Assembly: GCA_036274155.1 (NCBI GenBank)
Contig: DASUGH010000094.1
Location: 1 to 64,000 of the forward strand
DNA from: Gp6-AA40 sp036274155
GTDB taxonomy: Bacteria > Acidobacteriota > Vicinamibacteria > Vicinamibacterales > UBA2999
DNA length: 64,000 nt
Direction: 5' to 3'
This document shows, one piece after another, positions 32,694-41,623 of this stretch (the stretch's first letter is position 1; every line of letters starts with the position of its first letter). Below the pieces are notes generated by a model that was given only the letters and a program-made list of their open reading frames with translations, did no database searches and was not told the origin of the DNA. Position numbers and translations under genes: made by a program.

Positions 32694-35600
32694 TCACCGG
32701 AGCGCGTTCAACAGCGTCTGCGCCTCTCTCAGGTCGGCGGTACTGAATCCTTCGGTGAACGAGCTGTAGGTGCCACCGAGCAGCGCAACCGCCTGCTCCG
32801 ACTTGTTTTGACCGTGCCACAGGCGGGCAAGACTGGTCGCCGCCCGCAGCTCGAGCGACCGGGCGCGCTGGCGTCTCGCGATGTCAAGCGCCTGCGTGAA
32901 ACACGATTCGGCGTTTGACGCACCCGATGGACCGCCGCGCATCACGAAGAGTTCGCCGCGGACCCGCTGCAGTTCGGCGTCGAAGAAGGCGGCCTCCCGG
33001 AGCTCCGTCAGTTCCGTCAACAGGAGATTGGCTCCTTCGTCCCACTTTCCCCCACGCGCGAGCAGCAACGCGAAATCGCCGGCAAAGCGGCGCTGACTGG
33101 CGCGCCCTTCGATGGCGGACAGTCGTTCCCAGCCCTCTCTCAATCGCACGAGCCCTTCGTCGATCGAACCGCGCGCGGCACGCACGAGCCCTTCCAGGCA
33201 CATGCTCGTGGCGACGAAATAGGCGAAGCCCTCTTTCGTCGCCAATGCCAGTGCGTCCTTGTTGTGTCTCTCGAGTTGATCCCAGTCGCCGCTCCAATGG
33301 TCCAGGGCGCTCACGAACGTCAGCGCGTAGGCGCTCGTGTAGCCATGCGCCACCTCACCGGCCAATCGCAGGCTCTCTTCGATCTCCCGGCGGGCCCGAT
33401 CGGGATACCCCAGAAACCACTGTGACCACGCGAGATACGTGTGGACGCCGACGAGCGGGTCGAAGCCGTAGGTGATGCACATGGCGCGGCGCTGTTCCGC
33501 GTCGACCTCGCCGGTCGAGCGTTCGCAGACCTCTGCCGCGGTGGCGAAGTGTCCGCGATAGTAGTGCACTGCTCCAGCACTGGCCACCCAATTGAGGGCG
33601 AGCGCCGAATCCTTGCTGTGACCTGCCAGCTGACCGACGCTGTTACAGTTCTGCTGCGCCGCATCCATTTGAAGCCGGACGATGTTGTATGCGTAAACCC
33701 CGCGAAGAACACGGGCGAGTGCCTCGCTCTCTCCGAATTCCCGACAGAGGACACTGGCCCGGTCGTAGATTTCCTGCACGTCACGGCTCGAGTAGCCTCG
33801 AGCAGCTGTCGCAGGCACGCCCATAATGAGCAGCACGGCCAGCACACGGCGCCGCACCTCGGCGCTATCGGGCAGTGCACTCAACTGATCCAACGCCCGC
33901 CGGCCCAGCGTCAGCGCTTCTTCGTACGCCAGGACGTCAGCGGCCTTCCTGGCCGCCACGCGAAAGTAGTCGGCAGCGCGGGAGAAGTCGCGACCCGACT
34001 CGTACAGAACGGCCAGCTCCGATGCGATGTCGTTGGATCTGTCGCGGTAAAAGGACTCGAGAGCCGCGGCCACGGCGCGACTGAGCGCGGTCTTCCGTGC
34101 CGGTGTCAGCGAGGCGTACAACCGGTTCTGATAGAGGACATGTACAAATCGATAGCGCAGGGTCAACGTGCGATCCGGAAACTGCTGCTCGCGCACACGT
34201 CGCACAAAGCCATGCACGCGATCGAGCGCGTCGAGTTCGTCCTCGACGTCGGCCGGGTCGAGGTGCAGGACTTCGGCGACCACGGCACCCTCGAATTCGT
34301 ACCCTTGGACGCTGGCGGCGATGAGCATTCGACGTCTGTTCTCGTCGAGCACGTCGATCTTCCGCTGAATCATGCTGCGGACCGATTCGGGTAGATCGCT
34401 GGCGATGTCGGGCACCGACCGGGTGAGCGTCCATTGTCCCTTGTCCCGACTGAGCAGCTTCTGCTCGGCGAGGTAGCTCAGCACGGCCACCATGAACAGT
34501 GGATTGCCCTCGGTCTTGGCGTGAATCATGTCGAGGAAGCGGCGCGGGAAGCAGTGCGAGGGGAAGGTCGCGTCGACGTATTGAAGTGTTTCTTCTCGCG
34601 TCAGAAACCCCAATTCCACACTGCGGCAGAGACCGCGGCTCTGCAGATCACGTGTCATCGAGAGAAACGGATGGTGCTGCGCGTGCAGTTCCTCGGGCCG
34701 ATACGCCACGATGATCAGCACGGGCAATCCGTCGAGGTGCCTCGTCACGTAGTTGAGGACATCGACCGTGGAGATATCGCTCCAATGCACGTCGTCGAAG
34801 AAGAAGACGATGGGGTGCTGGCGGGACGCCTCGGTGAGGAAGGCGACCACCTCGCGCTTGAGTCGTTCCTGTGTCCCGCTCCTGGCATCGCGCACGACCC
34901 CGCTCCATGAGGAGTCCTGGACCGAACTCGACGCCACCTGCACGTACCAGAGCGGAGCGACCGATTTCATCAGCCGCGCCAATGTCCCGTCGCCTCGCAC
35001 CAGTTCTTCCAGGGCGTCCAGCAGCGGCAGATACGCTTCAGTGCCTGCCAGCCGCTCCGAACAGCGGCCGCGCGCGATGGCGGGAATCGGGGTCTCCTCG
35101 ACGACTTCCGCGAGAAACTCATCGACGAGCGTGCTCTTGCCGATCCCGGGTTCGCCCGACACACACAGCAGCAAGCCGGAGCCCTCTCGCACGTGGGCGA
35201 GCGCTTCGTGTAGTTCACGACGCGCGTTTCCCCGGCCGACCAGAGTCCGCCTCGCAGCCGTCGTCGTGGCAACGGTGCGGCCCGGTCTCGACGTGAACGG
35301 CCGGTTGACGTCGGCGAGCGTGGCCGCCACTTCCGATGCCGCGGGACGCAGATCGGCGTCCTTCTGGAGCATCCGCAGCAAGAGCCCTTCGAGGTTTCCG
35401 GAGAGCTCCACGTTGACGCGCGACGGAGGAACCGGAGCTTGCGCGAGAATGGCGTGCAGCACTCCGTAATGCGATTCCGCTTCGAACGGATGCTGGCCGG
35501 TCGCCAGCTCGTAGAGCACGAGGCCGAGCGAGAAGATGTCGGATGCCGGCCCGACAACGTCGGCGGTTGCCTGCTCGGGCGACATGTACCTGTGCGTGCC

Positions 35601-36122
35601 GAGGATTGTTCGTTGTCCAGTTTCGAAGGTTGTCGAGACCGTCGAAGACCGGTCTACCGGCTGCGTCAGACGGGCCAGCCCGAAGTCCAGGACCTTCACA
35701 TAGCCGTCGTCACGCACCATGATGTTTTCCGGCTTCACGTCACGATGCACGATGCCGGCGGCATGCGCCACCGATAGCGCTTCGGCCGTCTGACGCCCCC
35801 AACTGACGAGTCGTTCGATGCCGACCGGCTGGCCGGTCAGCGCCCGGAGGCGTTGCCCCCGCACCAGCTCCATCGCAATGAAGGGACCGCAGACGTCTTC
35901 ACCCGCCTCGAAGACGGTCACGATGTTGGGGTGATTCAGCGCCGACGCCGCGCGGGATTCACGGAAGAAACGCTCGATCGCGTACGGATCGTCCTGTTTC
36001 TTGAGCAGCTTGAGGGCAACTTCCCGACCCAGGCGCTCGTCGAGCGCTCGATACACGACGCCCATACCGCCTTCGCCCAGCACGCCCAGGACGCGGTAGC
36101 GCCCGATCACTTCGTGGGTCAC
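32694..36122 (-). CDS. PknK-like Ser/Thr kinase with AAA ATPase and TPR-like helical repeats
   Basis: 1142 residues from a GTG start (reading THEVIGRYRVLGVLGEGGMG). Kinase ~8-270: ATP lysine in VALKLLKK, HRDVKPENIM, DFGLARL, GTHRYMSPEQ. AAA_16-type ATPase ~290-600: Walker A SGEPGIGKST, Walker B PIVFFFDDVHWSD. The C-terminal ~500 residues are helical TPR-like repeats (ASALNWVASAGAVHYYRGH-type). This is the PknK/STAND-like scaffold architecture, cytoplasmic, with no membrane helix and no DNA-binding output domain. It may integrate a ligand bound by the repeats with phosphorylation of a regulator. Convergent with the TonB-receptor gene. Confidence 0.92.
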   Translation of the reverse strand: MTHEVIGRYRVLGVLGEGGMGVVYRALDERLGREVALKLLKKQDDPYAIERFFRESRAASALNHPNIVTVFEAGEDVCGPFIAMELVRGQRLRALTGQPVGIERLVSWGRQTAEALSVAHAAGIVHRDVKPENIMVRDDGYVKVLDFGLARLTQPVDRSSTVSTTFETGQRTILGTHRYMSPEQATADVVGPASDIFSLGLVLYELATGQHPFEAESHYGVLHAILAQAPVPPSRVNVELSGNLEGLLLRMLQKDADLRPAASEVAATLADVNRPFTSRPGRTVATTTAARRTLVGRGNARRELHEALAHVREGSGLLLCVSGEPGIGKSTLVDEFLAEVVEETPIPAIARGRCSERLAGTEAYLPLLDALEELVRGDGTLARLMKSVAPLWYVQVASSSVQDSSWSGVVRDARSGTQERLKREVVAFLTEASRQHPIVFFFDDVHWSDISTVDVLNYVTRHLDGLPVLIIVAYRPEELHAQHHPFLSMTRDLQSRGLCRSVELGFLTREETLQYVDATFPSHCFPRRFLDMIHAKTEGNPLFMVAVLSYLAEQKLLSRDKGQWTLTRSVPDIASDLPESVRSMIQRKIDVLDENRRRMLIAASVQGYEFEGAVVAEVLHLDPADVEDELDALDRVHGFVRRVREQQFPDRTLTLRYRFVHVLYQNRLYASLTPARKTALSRAVAAALESFYRDRSNDIASELAVLYESGRDFSRAADYFRVAARKAADVLAYEEALTLGRRALDQLSALPDSAEVRRRVLAVLLIMGVPATAARGYSSRDVQEIYDRASVLCREFGESEALARVLRGVYAYNIVRLQMDAAQQNCNSVGQLAGHSKDSALALNWVASAGAVHYYRGHFATAAEVCERSTGEVDAEQRRAMCITYGFDPLVGVHTYLAWSQWFLGYPDRARREIEESLRLAGEVAHGYTSAYALTFVSALDHWSGDWDQLERHNKDALALATKEGFAYFVATSMCLEGLVRAARGSIDEGLVRLREGWERLSAIEGRASQRRFAGDFALLLARGGKWDEGANLLLTELTELREAAFFDAELQRVRGELFVMRGGPSGASNAESCFTQALDIARRQRARSLELRAATSLARLWHGQNKSEQAVALLGGTYSSFTEGFSTADLREAQTLLNALR

Positions 36123-36238
36123 GGTGCCCCTCGGAGTACTTCCGACGATCGTGTAAGGACCGTATATTACCGCCCCGGGTTACAGCCCCGGCGCGCTCGG
36201 CGCGGAAGGGTGGGCGGCGCCGAAGGCGTTCGCGGCTT

Positions 36239-37546
36239 TCACACTCGAGTGCCGGTTGAATCGAGGTCGGTCAGCTCGCGCCCTGCCGTTTCGGGCAGCA
36301 GGAAGGTGGCGAGGATGGCGCAGAGCTGGGCGGTCACGCTCATGACGACCATCCCCGTGGAAATGCGCGTGTAGGCCGCCACCATCGCCACACCCTGGAT
36401 GAACAGCGCGCTGGCGGCGCGGCCGAAGTTGTAGGCGAACGACTGCCCCGTCGCCCGCACTTCCGTGGGAAAGAGCTCGGTGAAATATGGGCCGAACGAG
36501 GCGTAGATGCCGAACTGGAAGAAGCCGTAGACGAAACCGGCGGGCAGCAGGGTGAAGGCTGAATTGCCCAGCGGCAGAAAGATGTAGAGATTCACCGCCA
36601 CGATGTATCCGATCGCGAAATAGCGGAAGGCCCGCCGCCGTCCTATCCGATCGCTCACATAGGCGTTGGTGAGAAATCCGAAAAAGCCGCCGAGACTGTT
36701 GAACAACACATAGATGCCGGCGGCTGAAAGAGACAGGCCGCGCTCCTGGCTCAGGAACGTCGTGAGGTAATTGCTCACCGCGAAGCCCGCGCCCTGCGCG
36801 CCGAGGGCGAGCAGGCAGGCCAGCGCGGTCAGCCGGCGCAGCTTCGGCTGAAAGATCGCTACCGGCAGGAAGGTGCGGCCGTGTTTCTGCGCCCGTGCCC
36901 TGGCCCGCTTGTAGATCTCGGCGTCGTCGTCCTCGCGGCGTACGAAGAAGACGAGCAGCGCTGGCAGCACGCCGATCCAGAACGCGAAGCGCCAGCCCAG
37001 AGCAACAGGCAGCATTGCCGCCACCGGCCCGGCAAGCAGCGCCGCGAGAGCCGAGCCCGGGCCCGCTGCGCTCTGCACCGCGCCGAGCGCCTTACCGCGA
37101 TGCGCGGGAGCGACGAGCTCGCCCAGCAGCACCGCACCGACCGCCCACTCGGCGCCGAACCCGAAGCCCTGCAAGGTGCGCAGCACCAGAAGCTGGGTGT
37201 AGTCCTGAGCGAAGCCGGAGAGGAAGGAGAAGATGGAGAACCACAGGATCGTCACCTGCAGCACGCGGGCGCGGCCGTAACGGTCGGCCAGCCAGCCGCC
37301 GGTCCAACCACCGATGGCGGCGGAGAAATAGTTGGCGCTGGCGATCGAGCCAGCCTGGGCCAGCGTCAAGCCGAGCCCGGCGATGATCGCCGGAATCAGA
37401 TACTGGTAGACGAACCCGTCCATGGAATCGAGGCCCCAGGCCACGGCGCAGGTCCAGAACACCCGCCGCACCTTGGGCGTCGACTGCCGGTACCAGCCGG
37501 TCAGCGACCGATCCACCTTCACTGGTTCCACTGAAATGTCCGTCAC
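36239..37546 (-). CDS. MFS transporter (aromatic acid/sialate:H+ symporter-like)
   Basis: 435 residues, GTG start. Twelve hydrophobic segments with MFS signature motifs: GGWTGGWLADRYGRARVL (loop 2-3), GFGFGAEWAVGAVLLGELV (family-specific block), VSDRIGRRRAFRY (loop 8-9), LFPTEVRATGQSFAYNFGR (loop 10-11). These blocks resemble the PcaK/sialate (NanT) branch, which import organic acids by proton symport. It is downstream of SDR and DUF6282-like genes on the same strand (gaps 56 and 1 bp), so it likely imports the substrate of that operon. Confidence 0.93.
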   Translation of the reverse strand: MTDISVEPVKVDRSLTGWYRQSTPKVRRVFWTCAVAWGLDSMDGFVYQYLIPAIIAGLGLTLAQAGSIASANYFSAAIGGWTGGWLADRYGRARVLQVTILWFSIFSFLSGFAQDYTQLLVLRTLQGFGFGAEWAVGAVLLGELVAPAHRGKALGAVQSAAGPGSALAALLAGPVAAMLPVALGWRFAFWIGVLPALLVFFVRREDDDAEIYKRARARAQKHGRTFLPVAIFQPKLRRLTALACLLALGAQGAGFAVSNYLTTFLSQERGLSLSAAGIYVLFNSLGGFFGFLTNAYVSDRIGRRRAFRYFAIGYIVAVNLYIFLPLGNSAFTLLPAGFVYGFFQFGIYASFGPYFTELFPTEVRATGQSFAYNFGRAASALFIQGVAMVAAYTRISTGMVVMSVTAQLCAILATFLLPETAGRELTDLDSTGTRV

Positions 37547-37602
37547 AGCTACCTGTCCCCGGCCGGATCAGCTCTCCGGTCTGTTCTCGCGGATGCCTGA
37601 GG

Positions 37603-38403
37603 TTACACAGTGGGATTCGCGCCGCCGTCGACGCGGATGTTGGCGCCGTTGATGAAGCCGGCCCGCGGACTGGCAAGGAAGGCGATCAGGTCCGCCAGTT
37701 CCTCCACGCGGGCGACACGGCCGAGCGGATTGGGCCGCATCTCGGTGGCAAAGCGATGTTCCCAGTCCGGCATGTCGCCGCTCCATCCGCGGGTTCTGGC
37801 GATGTCACGGATCCACCGCTCCAGCATCGGCGTGAGCACCGGCCCTGGAGTGATCGTGTTGACGGTGATGCCAGTGCCCGCCAGCACTTTTGCCAGGCCG
37901 GCGCTGAAAACAGCGACCGCGGCCTTGGTGCCGCCGTAGGCCACGGTCGTGTCGCTCGGCATCATCGCGCCGATGCTCGACATCTGGATGATGCGACCCC
38001 ATCGCCGCGCCCGCATCGGCGGCAGGAGGTGCTTCACCATTCGCACGATCGACGCGACGTTCCTGTCGTACTGATCGATCCAGGCGGCCGCGTCGAGGTT
38101 GTCCCAATCGTCCATGCGGAAGGCGGCGGCGTTGTTGATCAGAATGTCGATCGGACCAAAGGCCGCAAGGGCTGCGTTCGCTGCCTGCTCCGCACCTTCA
38201 TCGTTCGACAGGTCGCCGAGCGCGGCGCTTGCCTTCCCGCCGTCAGCCGAAATGGCGGCGACGACACGTTCGGCCTCGGCCGCCCGTCGCCCGTGCACCA
38301 CAACGGCGGCGCCTTCCCGCGCCAGCCGCCGCGCAGTCGCCTCGCCGATGCCACCGGTGGATCCGGTGACGAGGGCGACCCTGCCGTGCAGCTCCAGGTC
38401 CAT
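37603..38403 (-). CDS. SDR family NAD(P)-dependent oxidoreductase
   Basis: 266 residues. Classical SDR marks: GSTGGIGEATARRLAREGA (cofactor loop), LINNAA (variant NNAG), IIQMSSIGAM (catalytic Ser), VAYGGTKAAV (Tyr-x3-Lys) and TPGPVLTPM. It oxidises or reduces a hydroxyl/keto group, with NAD(P) as cofactor. Its ATG is separated by a single base from the TGA of the DUF6282-like gene upstream (TGA-C-ATG), so translation is coupled. It sits in a three-gene operon with the DUF6282-like gene and the MFS transporter. Confidence 0.94.
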   Translation of the reverse strand: MDLELHGRVALVTGSTGGIGEATARRLAREGAAVVVHGRRAAEAERVVAAISADGGKASAALGDLSNDEGAEQAANAALAAFGPIDILINNAAAFRMDDWDNLDAAAWIDQYDRNVASIVRMVKHLLPPMRARRWGRIIQMSSIGAMMPSDTTVAYGGTKAAVAVFSAGLAKVLAGTGITVNTITPGPVLTPMLERWIRDIARTRGWSGDMPDWEHRFATEMRPNPLGRVARVEELADLIAFLASPRAGFINGANIRVDGGANPTV

Positions 38404-38404
38404 G

Positions 38405-39355
38405 TCAGGAGCGCACCGCGGGCGGGGCGATTCCCATCAGGGTGCAGGCATTGAGCGAGATCAACTTGCGGATGTCTTCCTTGCCGTAGCCGATTCCCAG
38501 AAGAAGCAGAATCACCGACCGGAAGCTCGCCACGGGCCTTGGATTGTTGATCTGTCCGAGGTCGGATCCCAGGATGGTGCGGTCGACGCCGGCCGCCGTG
38601 ATCAGCGCCTTCAGATCCTCACCGGTGAAGAACTTCGAATAGGCCTCGTTGATGAACATGCAGAAGGAATGCTCGATCCAGACCCCCATCTGTGCCAGCT
38701 CCCTGATGTCGGCGACGCTGGCGTCGATCGCGAAGGTGGGATGGTTCACCAGCATCCGCTTCACGCCGCGTGCCCTGGCCTCCTCGAACAGCGGCCACAT
38801 CTCGCTGATGTGCAGGTGCCCGCCCGACAGCACCGCGTCGTGTGCGGCGATGAGGTCCAGAATCTGTTTGACCTCGTCCTTCAATTCGCCGCGGTCGCTG
38901 ACGATCGTGATCCCGGTGGGCGGGAGCATCCTGCTCTTGGTCGGCAGGATGGTGTGCCGGTGGCCCTGGCGGATATGGTTGGCGGCGCTGAAGGTCGGCA
39001 TCCAGACCATCCGCGCCCCCAGCTGCAGTCCGTGCTCGACGGCATAGGGATTGAGCCCGCCGGTGGAATTGTTGAGCGGCACGCCGGTGAACATCGTGAT
39101 GTGGATGTCGCTGATCTCTTTGAGCAGTGCCACCACCGGCGTCACCGAGTAGTAATGATCCTTGAACAGGATGGCGTGCATGCCCGCGGCCTCGGCGTCG
39201 CGGATCGCCTCCAGGTGATTGAGGCATCGCGGCATGACCGACGGACCGCTGTGACAATGCAGGTCTACGGCGCCGTGCATCAGGTCGGCAATCTCTGCTT
39301 CCGGAACGTCGGGATAGAAGTCGACGACCGGCGTCTTGTCCCTGGGTATCGGCAT
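38405..39355 (-). CDS. DUF6282-like metal-dependent hydrolase (amidohydrolase-like), cytoplasmic paralog
   Basis: 316 residues, no signal peptide. Putative metal ligands are in order DLHCHSGPSVMPR (HxH), LFKDHYYS, LSGGHLHISE, LVNHPTFAID and LGSDLGQINNP, an amidohydrolase/TIM-barrel-like set. The family (DUF6282-like) has no established reaction. Two further paralogs are at 43712-44734 and 54634-55740, both with signal peptides; this one is cytoplasmic and is first in an operon with an SDR and an MFS permease. GAGGACG precedes the ATG. A role in hydrolysing or decarboxylating an organic acid is inferred, not shown. Confidence 0.85.
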   Translation of the reverse strand: MPIPRDKTPVVDFYPDVPEAEIADLMHGAVDLHCHSGPSVMPRCLNHLEAIRDAEAAGMHAILFKDHYYSVTPVVALLKEISDIHITMFTGVPLNNSTGGLNPYAVEHGLQLGARMVWMPTFSAANHIRQGHRHTILPTKSRMLPPTGITIVSDRGELKDEVKQILDLIAAHDAVLSGGHLHISEMWPLFEEARARGVKRMLVNHPTFAIDASVADIRELAQMGVWIEHSFCMFINEAYSKFFTGEDLKALITAAGVDRTILGSDLGQINNPRPVASFRSVILLLLGIGYGKEDIRKLISLNACTLMGIAPPAVRS

Positions 39356-39390
39356 CGATTCGTCCTCGTGGTCCGCTAAACCCTGAGCTC

Positions 39391-39705
39391 CTGATGATTC
39401 ATCACATTGTTGGCGACACCGCGAGACGGGTCATCGCTGGCGGGCGCCGACTCCGCATGCCGGGAATGCGCCCGCGGCTCGTACGCTTCGGTTCCCCGGC
39501 GACTATCAGCCACTTCGGTGCGACATCTGTCAGGCGCGCAGGACCGCTGGGGGTTCCTCGCACGTCACGGATCACACGGAAGGGAGTCGCCGCGAGGAAT
39601 CGCCGCGCGCGCATTCCAGCTACGCAGTGTGCTCGGCATGCTCCGTACGGCACCCGCCAGCGATGACCCGTCTCGCCGTACGTGAAAAATGTGATGAATC
39701 ATGAG
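39391..39705. mobile_element. MITE-like element B (315 bp) with 9-bp target duplication
   Basis: Terminal inverted repeats CTGATGATTCATCACATT / complement of CTCATGATTCATCACATT, 21 bp with two mismatches, plus 29-bp subterminal inverted repeats at 39421-39449 and 39648-39676 with one mismatch. The element is bounded by the 9-bp direct repeat CCTGAGCTC at 39382-39390 and 39706-39714. Short frames inside are not convincing, so it is non-autonomous. It lies in the 491-bp gene-free gap 39356-39846. The 9-bp duplication is like that of IS4-family elements, but no transposase is in the window. Confidence 0.85.
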
Positions 39706-39728
39706 CCTGAGCTCGGTTGCTTGCGCAT

Positions 39729-39820
39729 AGACCACGCCGGCGCTTCGCGCCGGACACGAAGCTCACGAAGGAATGATAGGTCTTCGTGTGCTTCGTGCGC
39801 GCCGCAAGCCTTCGTGGTCT
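39729..39820. repeat. Imperfect inverted repeat with CTTCGTG words
   Basis: AGACCACG at 39729 pairs with CGTGGTCT ending at 39820, and CACGAAGCTCACGAAG at 39755-39770 pairs with 39782-39797 (one mismatch). An additional CCGGCG/CGCCGG stem is on the left arm. It lies between element B and the aldolase 3' end. Confidence 0.6.
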
Positions 39821-39846
39821 CCACACTCCAGTAAACTTCGATCTCG

Positions 39847-40623
39847 CTAGCGCTCGCTCGATGCCGCACCGAGCGCTTTCTTCAACGCCCCCAGCGCGGC
39901 GAGCGCGCCCTGGCGCAGAAAGCCCTGGTCGGATGAGACGACGAACAGGCTCGCGCCCAGGCCGGAGAGGTACGCGGCTTCTCCCGGGTCGCCGGTGTAG
40001 ACGCTGAGCGCCTTGCCCGACTGTCTCGCCGCCGCCGCGATCCGGTCACTGGCGTCGCGAACCGATCGATCGGACGTGCGGTCGCCGAAGGCGGCGGTCA
40101 GGTCGCCACGCCCGGCGAACAGCGCGTCGATGCCCTCGACCGCGGCGATCGCGTCTACCTGCGGCAACGCCGCGACATCCTCGATTTGCGCGATCACCAC
40201 CGTCTCGGCATCTTCGCGGTCGATGTGGTCCCAGATCGGCGTGGCCGTGTATCGCCCGGCGCGGGTGCTGGTGGCGAAGCCGCGCCCCGCTCGATAGCGG
40301 CAGGCGGCCACGAGAGCACGCGCCTGCTCGACGCTGGCAACGTGCGGCATCAGGATGCCGGTGGCACCGCCATCCAGCACCGAGAGGATGGTGTCCGGGC
40401 CGGCGACGCGCACCAGCACCGGGAGGCCTCTCGCGCACGCGATGGCGAGCGCAACGTCGGTGCTGCTGCGATCGAAGGGGGCGTGTTCCTGATCGATGAC
40501 GACGAAATCGAAGCCGGCGTCGCCGACGATCTCCACGCCATGGCCGGTCGGCGTCTTGAGGAACGTACCGACCAGCGTCTGCCGGGCAAGCAGGCGAGTG
40601 CGAAAACCTGAGGCTCGAGTCAT
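39847..40623 (-). CDS. HpcH/HpaI-family aldolase
   Basis: 258 residues. Family blocks: GTFLKTPTGHGVEIVGDAG, FVVIDQEHAPFD (metal/substrate region with the conserved Asp-x-Glu-His), GATGILMPHVASVEQA, VIAQIEDVAAL (metal-ligand Glu) and GRGDLTAAFG. These divalent-metal enzymes cleave 2-keto-3-deoxy or 4-hydroxy-2-oxo acids to pyruvate plus an aldehyde. The exact substrate is unknown. The cupin gene is 16 bp upstream on the same strand, so they form an operon. With the neighbouring BKACE gene it suggests an organic-acid cleavage pathway. Confidence 0.9.
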   Translation of the reverse strand: MTRASGFRTRLLARQTLVGTFLKTPTGHGVEIVGDAGFDFVVIDQEHAPFDRSSTDVALAIACARGLPVLVRVAGPDTILSVLDGGATGILMPHVASVEQARALVAACRYRAGRGFATSTRAGRYTATPIWDHIDREDAETVVIAQIEDVAALPQVDAIAAVEGIDALFAGRGDLTAAFGDRTSDRSVRDASDRIAAAARQSGKALSVYTGDPGEAAYLSGLGASLFVVSSDQGFLRQGALAALGALKKALGAASSER

Positions 40624-40639
40624 CCGTCGCGTCCTCCCG

Positions 40640-41539
40640 TCAGGGCATCGGATATTCGGCCGCGTTCAGCACCCAGCCGGGCTTCTCGGAGAAATCCCGG
40701 CGCGGCGGGCAGAAGATGTCCACCAGCTGGTTGGTGCCCTTCCCCACTGCCTCCGTGGTGTGGATGGCTGGCGGCGGAATGACCGCAATCGACGGCGTAC
40801 CGCACAACTCATGCTGGTCCTCGCGCCACGAGCTCTTGTCGATGCCCCATGGCCAGCGCAAGTGGTGGACGAACTCGCCGGCAACCGCGAGCGAACCCTG
40901 CTCGAAATCGTCGTGGAAATGGGGAGACAGACGCGTGGGATCGCGCGGCCCTTCGAACGTCTCGCAGTAGTTGATCATCAGCGTGGTGCAGCGCCAGATG
41001 CGGCCGAAGCGCCCCTTCTCGGGCGGCGGGTCGAGGTCGTAGACGCGAATCCTGAAGCCTCCGACCGGATCGGGCCAGGGCTCGGCCGCGGCGACATTGG
41101 GCTTGGGCCTGGCGTAGGACGCGTTGTTCACGCACCTGGGCAGCAGGTCGGCCGAACGTGTCGTGAAAACGCGCACGATCTGGCCCGGCGTGATCACCCT
41201 GATGCGGGATGCGCCGGGCGGCACGAACACCAGCGAACCGCCGTCGACAGACGCGGTTTCCCTGTCTGTCGACACTTCGAACGTCGAGCCTCGATCCGGC
41301 AGCAAGATGGCATATTCGTCGGGCTGACTGTCGCGAGCCAACACTCCGCCCGGCTTCGGCTGCGTGAGGGCGATGATGAAATTCTGGCCGCGGGCATACC
41401 AGGTACGCCCATCCGGTCCGTCATCCTGCGGCGCCTCGGCGTAGAAGCGCGCATATTCCGCGTCGCCGGACGCCGAGACGGCGCGCGCCGGCGCCGCGGA
41501 CGTGTTCAGGGCCGAACGCGGATCGTTGACGTCGTACAT
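40640..41539 (-). CDS. Cupin-like protein, probably bicupin
   Basis: 299 residues, cytoplasmic. Two beta-rich halves: the first (DEYAILLPDRGSTFEVS ... SLVFVPPGASRIRV) and the second (LSPHFHDDFEQGSLAVAGEF ... SIAVIPPPAIHTTEA), consistent with two cupin barrels; SPHFHDDFEQ and PAIHT supply His/Glu ligands in the second. The first barrel lacks clear metal ligands. Sugar-acid or aromatic isomerase or dioxygenase roles are possible. Start: ATG with GAGG at good spacing. It is 16 bp upstream of the aldolase gene and divergent from the BKACE gene. Confidence 0.8.
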   Translation of the reverse strand: MYDVNDPRSALNTSAAPARAVSASGDAEYARFYAEAPQDDGPDGRTWYARGQNFIIALTQPKPGGVLARDSQPDEYAILLPDRGSTFEVSTDRETASVDGGSLVFVPPGASRIRVITPGQIVRVFTTRSADLLPRCVNNASYARPKPNVAAAEPWPDPVGGFRIRVYDLDPPPEKGRFGRIWRCTTLMINYCETFEGPRDPTRLSPHFHDDFEQGSLAVAGEFVHHLRWPWGIDKSSWREDQHELCGTPSIAVIPPPAIHTTEAVGKGTNQLVDIFCPPRRDFSEKPGWVLNAAEYPMP

Positions 41540-41623
41540 GCTGCTTCCTCGTGATTCGAAAGGCTAGCATCCCCGCGAAGCGCAAATCCACGAGCGGGCC
41601 GCGATAAGCTCTTGGAAACAACC

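Noticed and set aside
30944..32746. 600-residue plus-strand frame
   Set aside because: Alternative frame of the TonB receptor gene; Arg-rich, no signal or motifs.
39394..39666. Short frames inside the 315-bp element B (about 80-90 residues, both strands)
   Set aside because: They span terminal inverted repeats, have no ribosome binding site and no similarity to a transposase; treated as non-coding.
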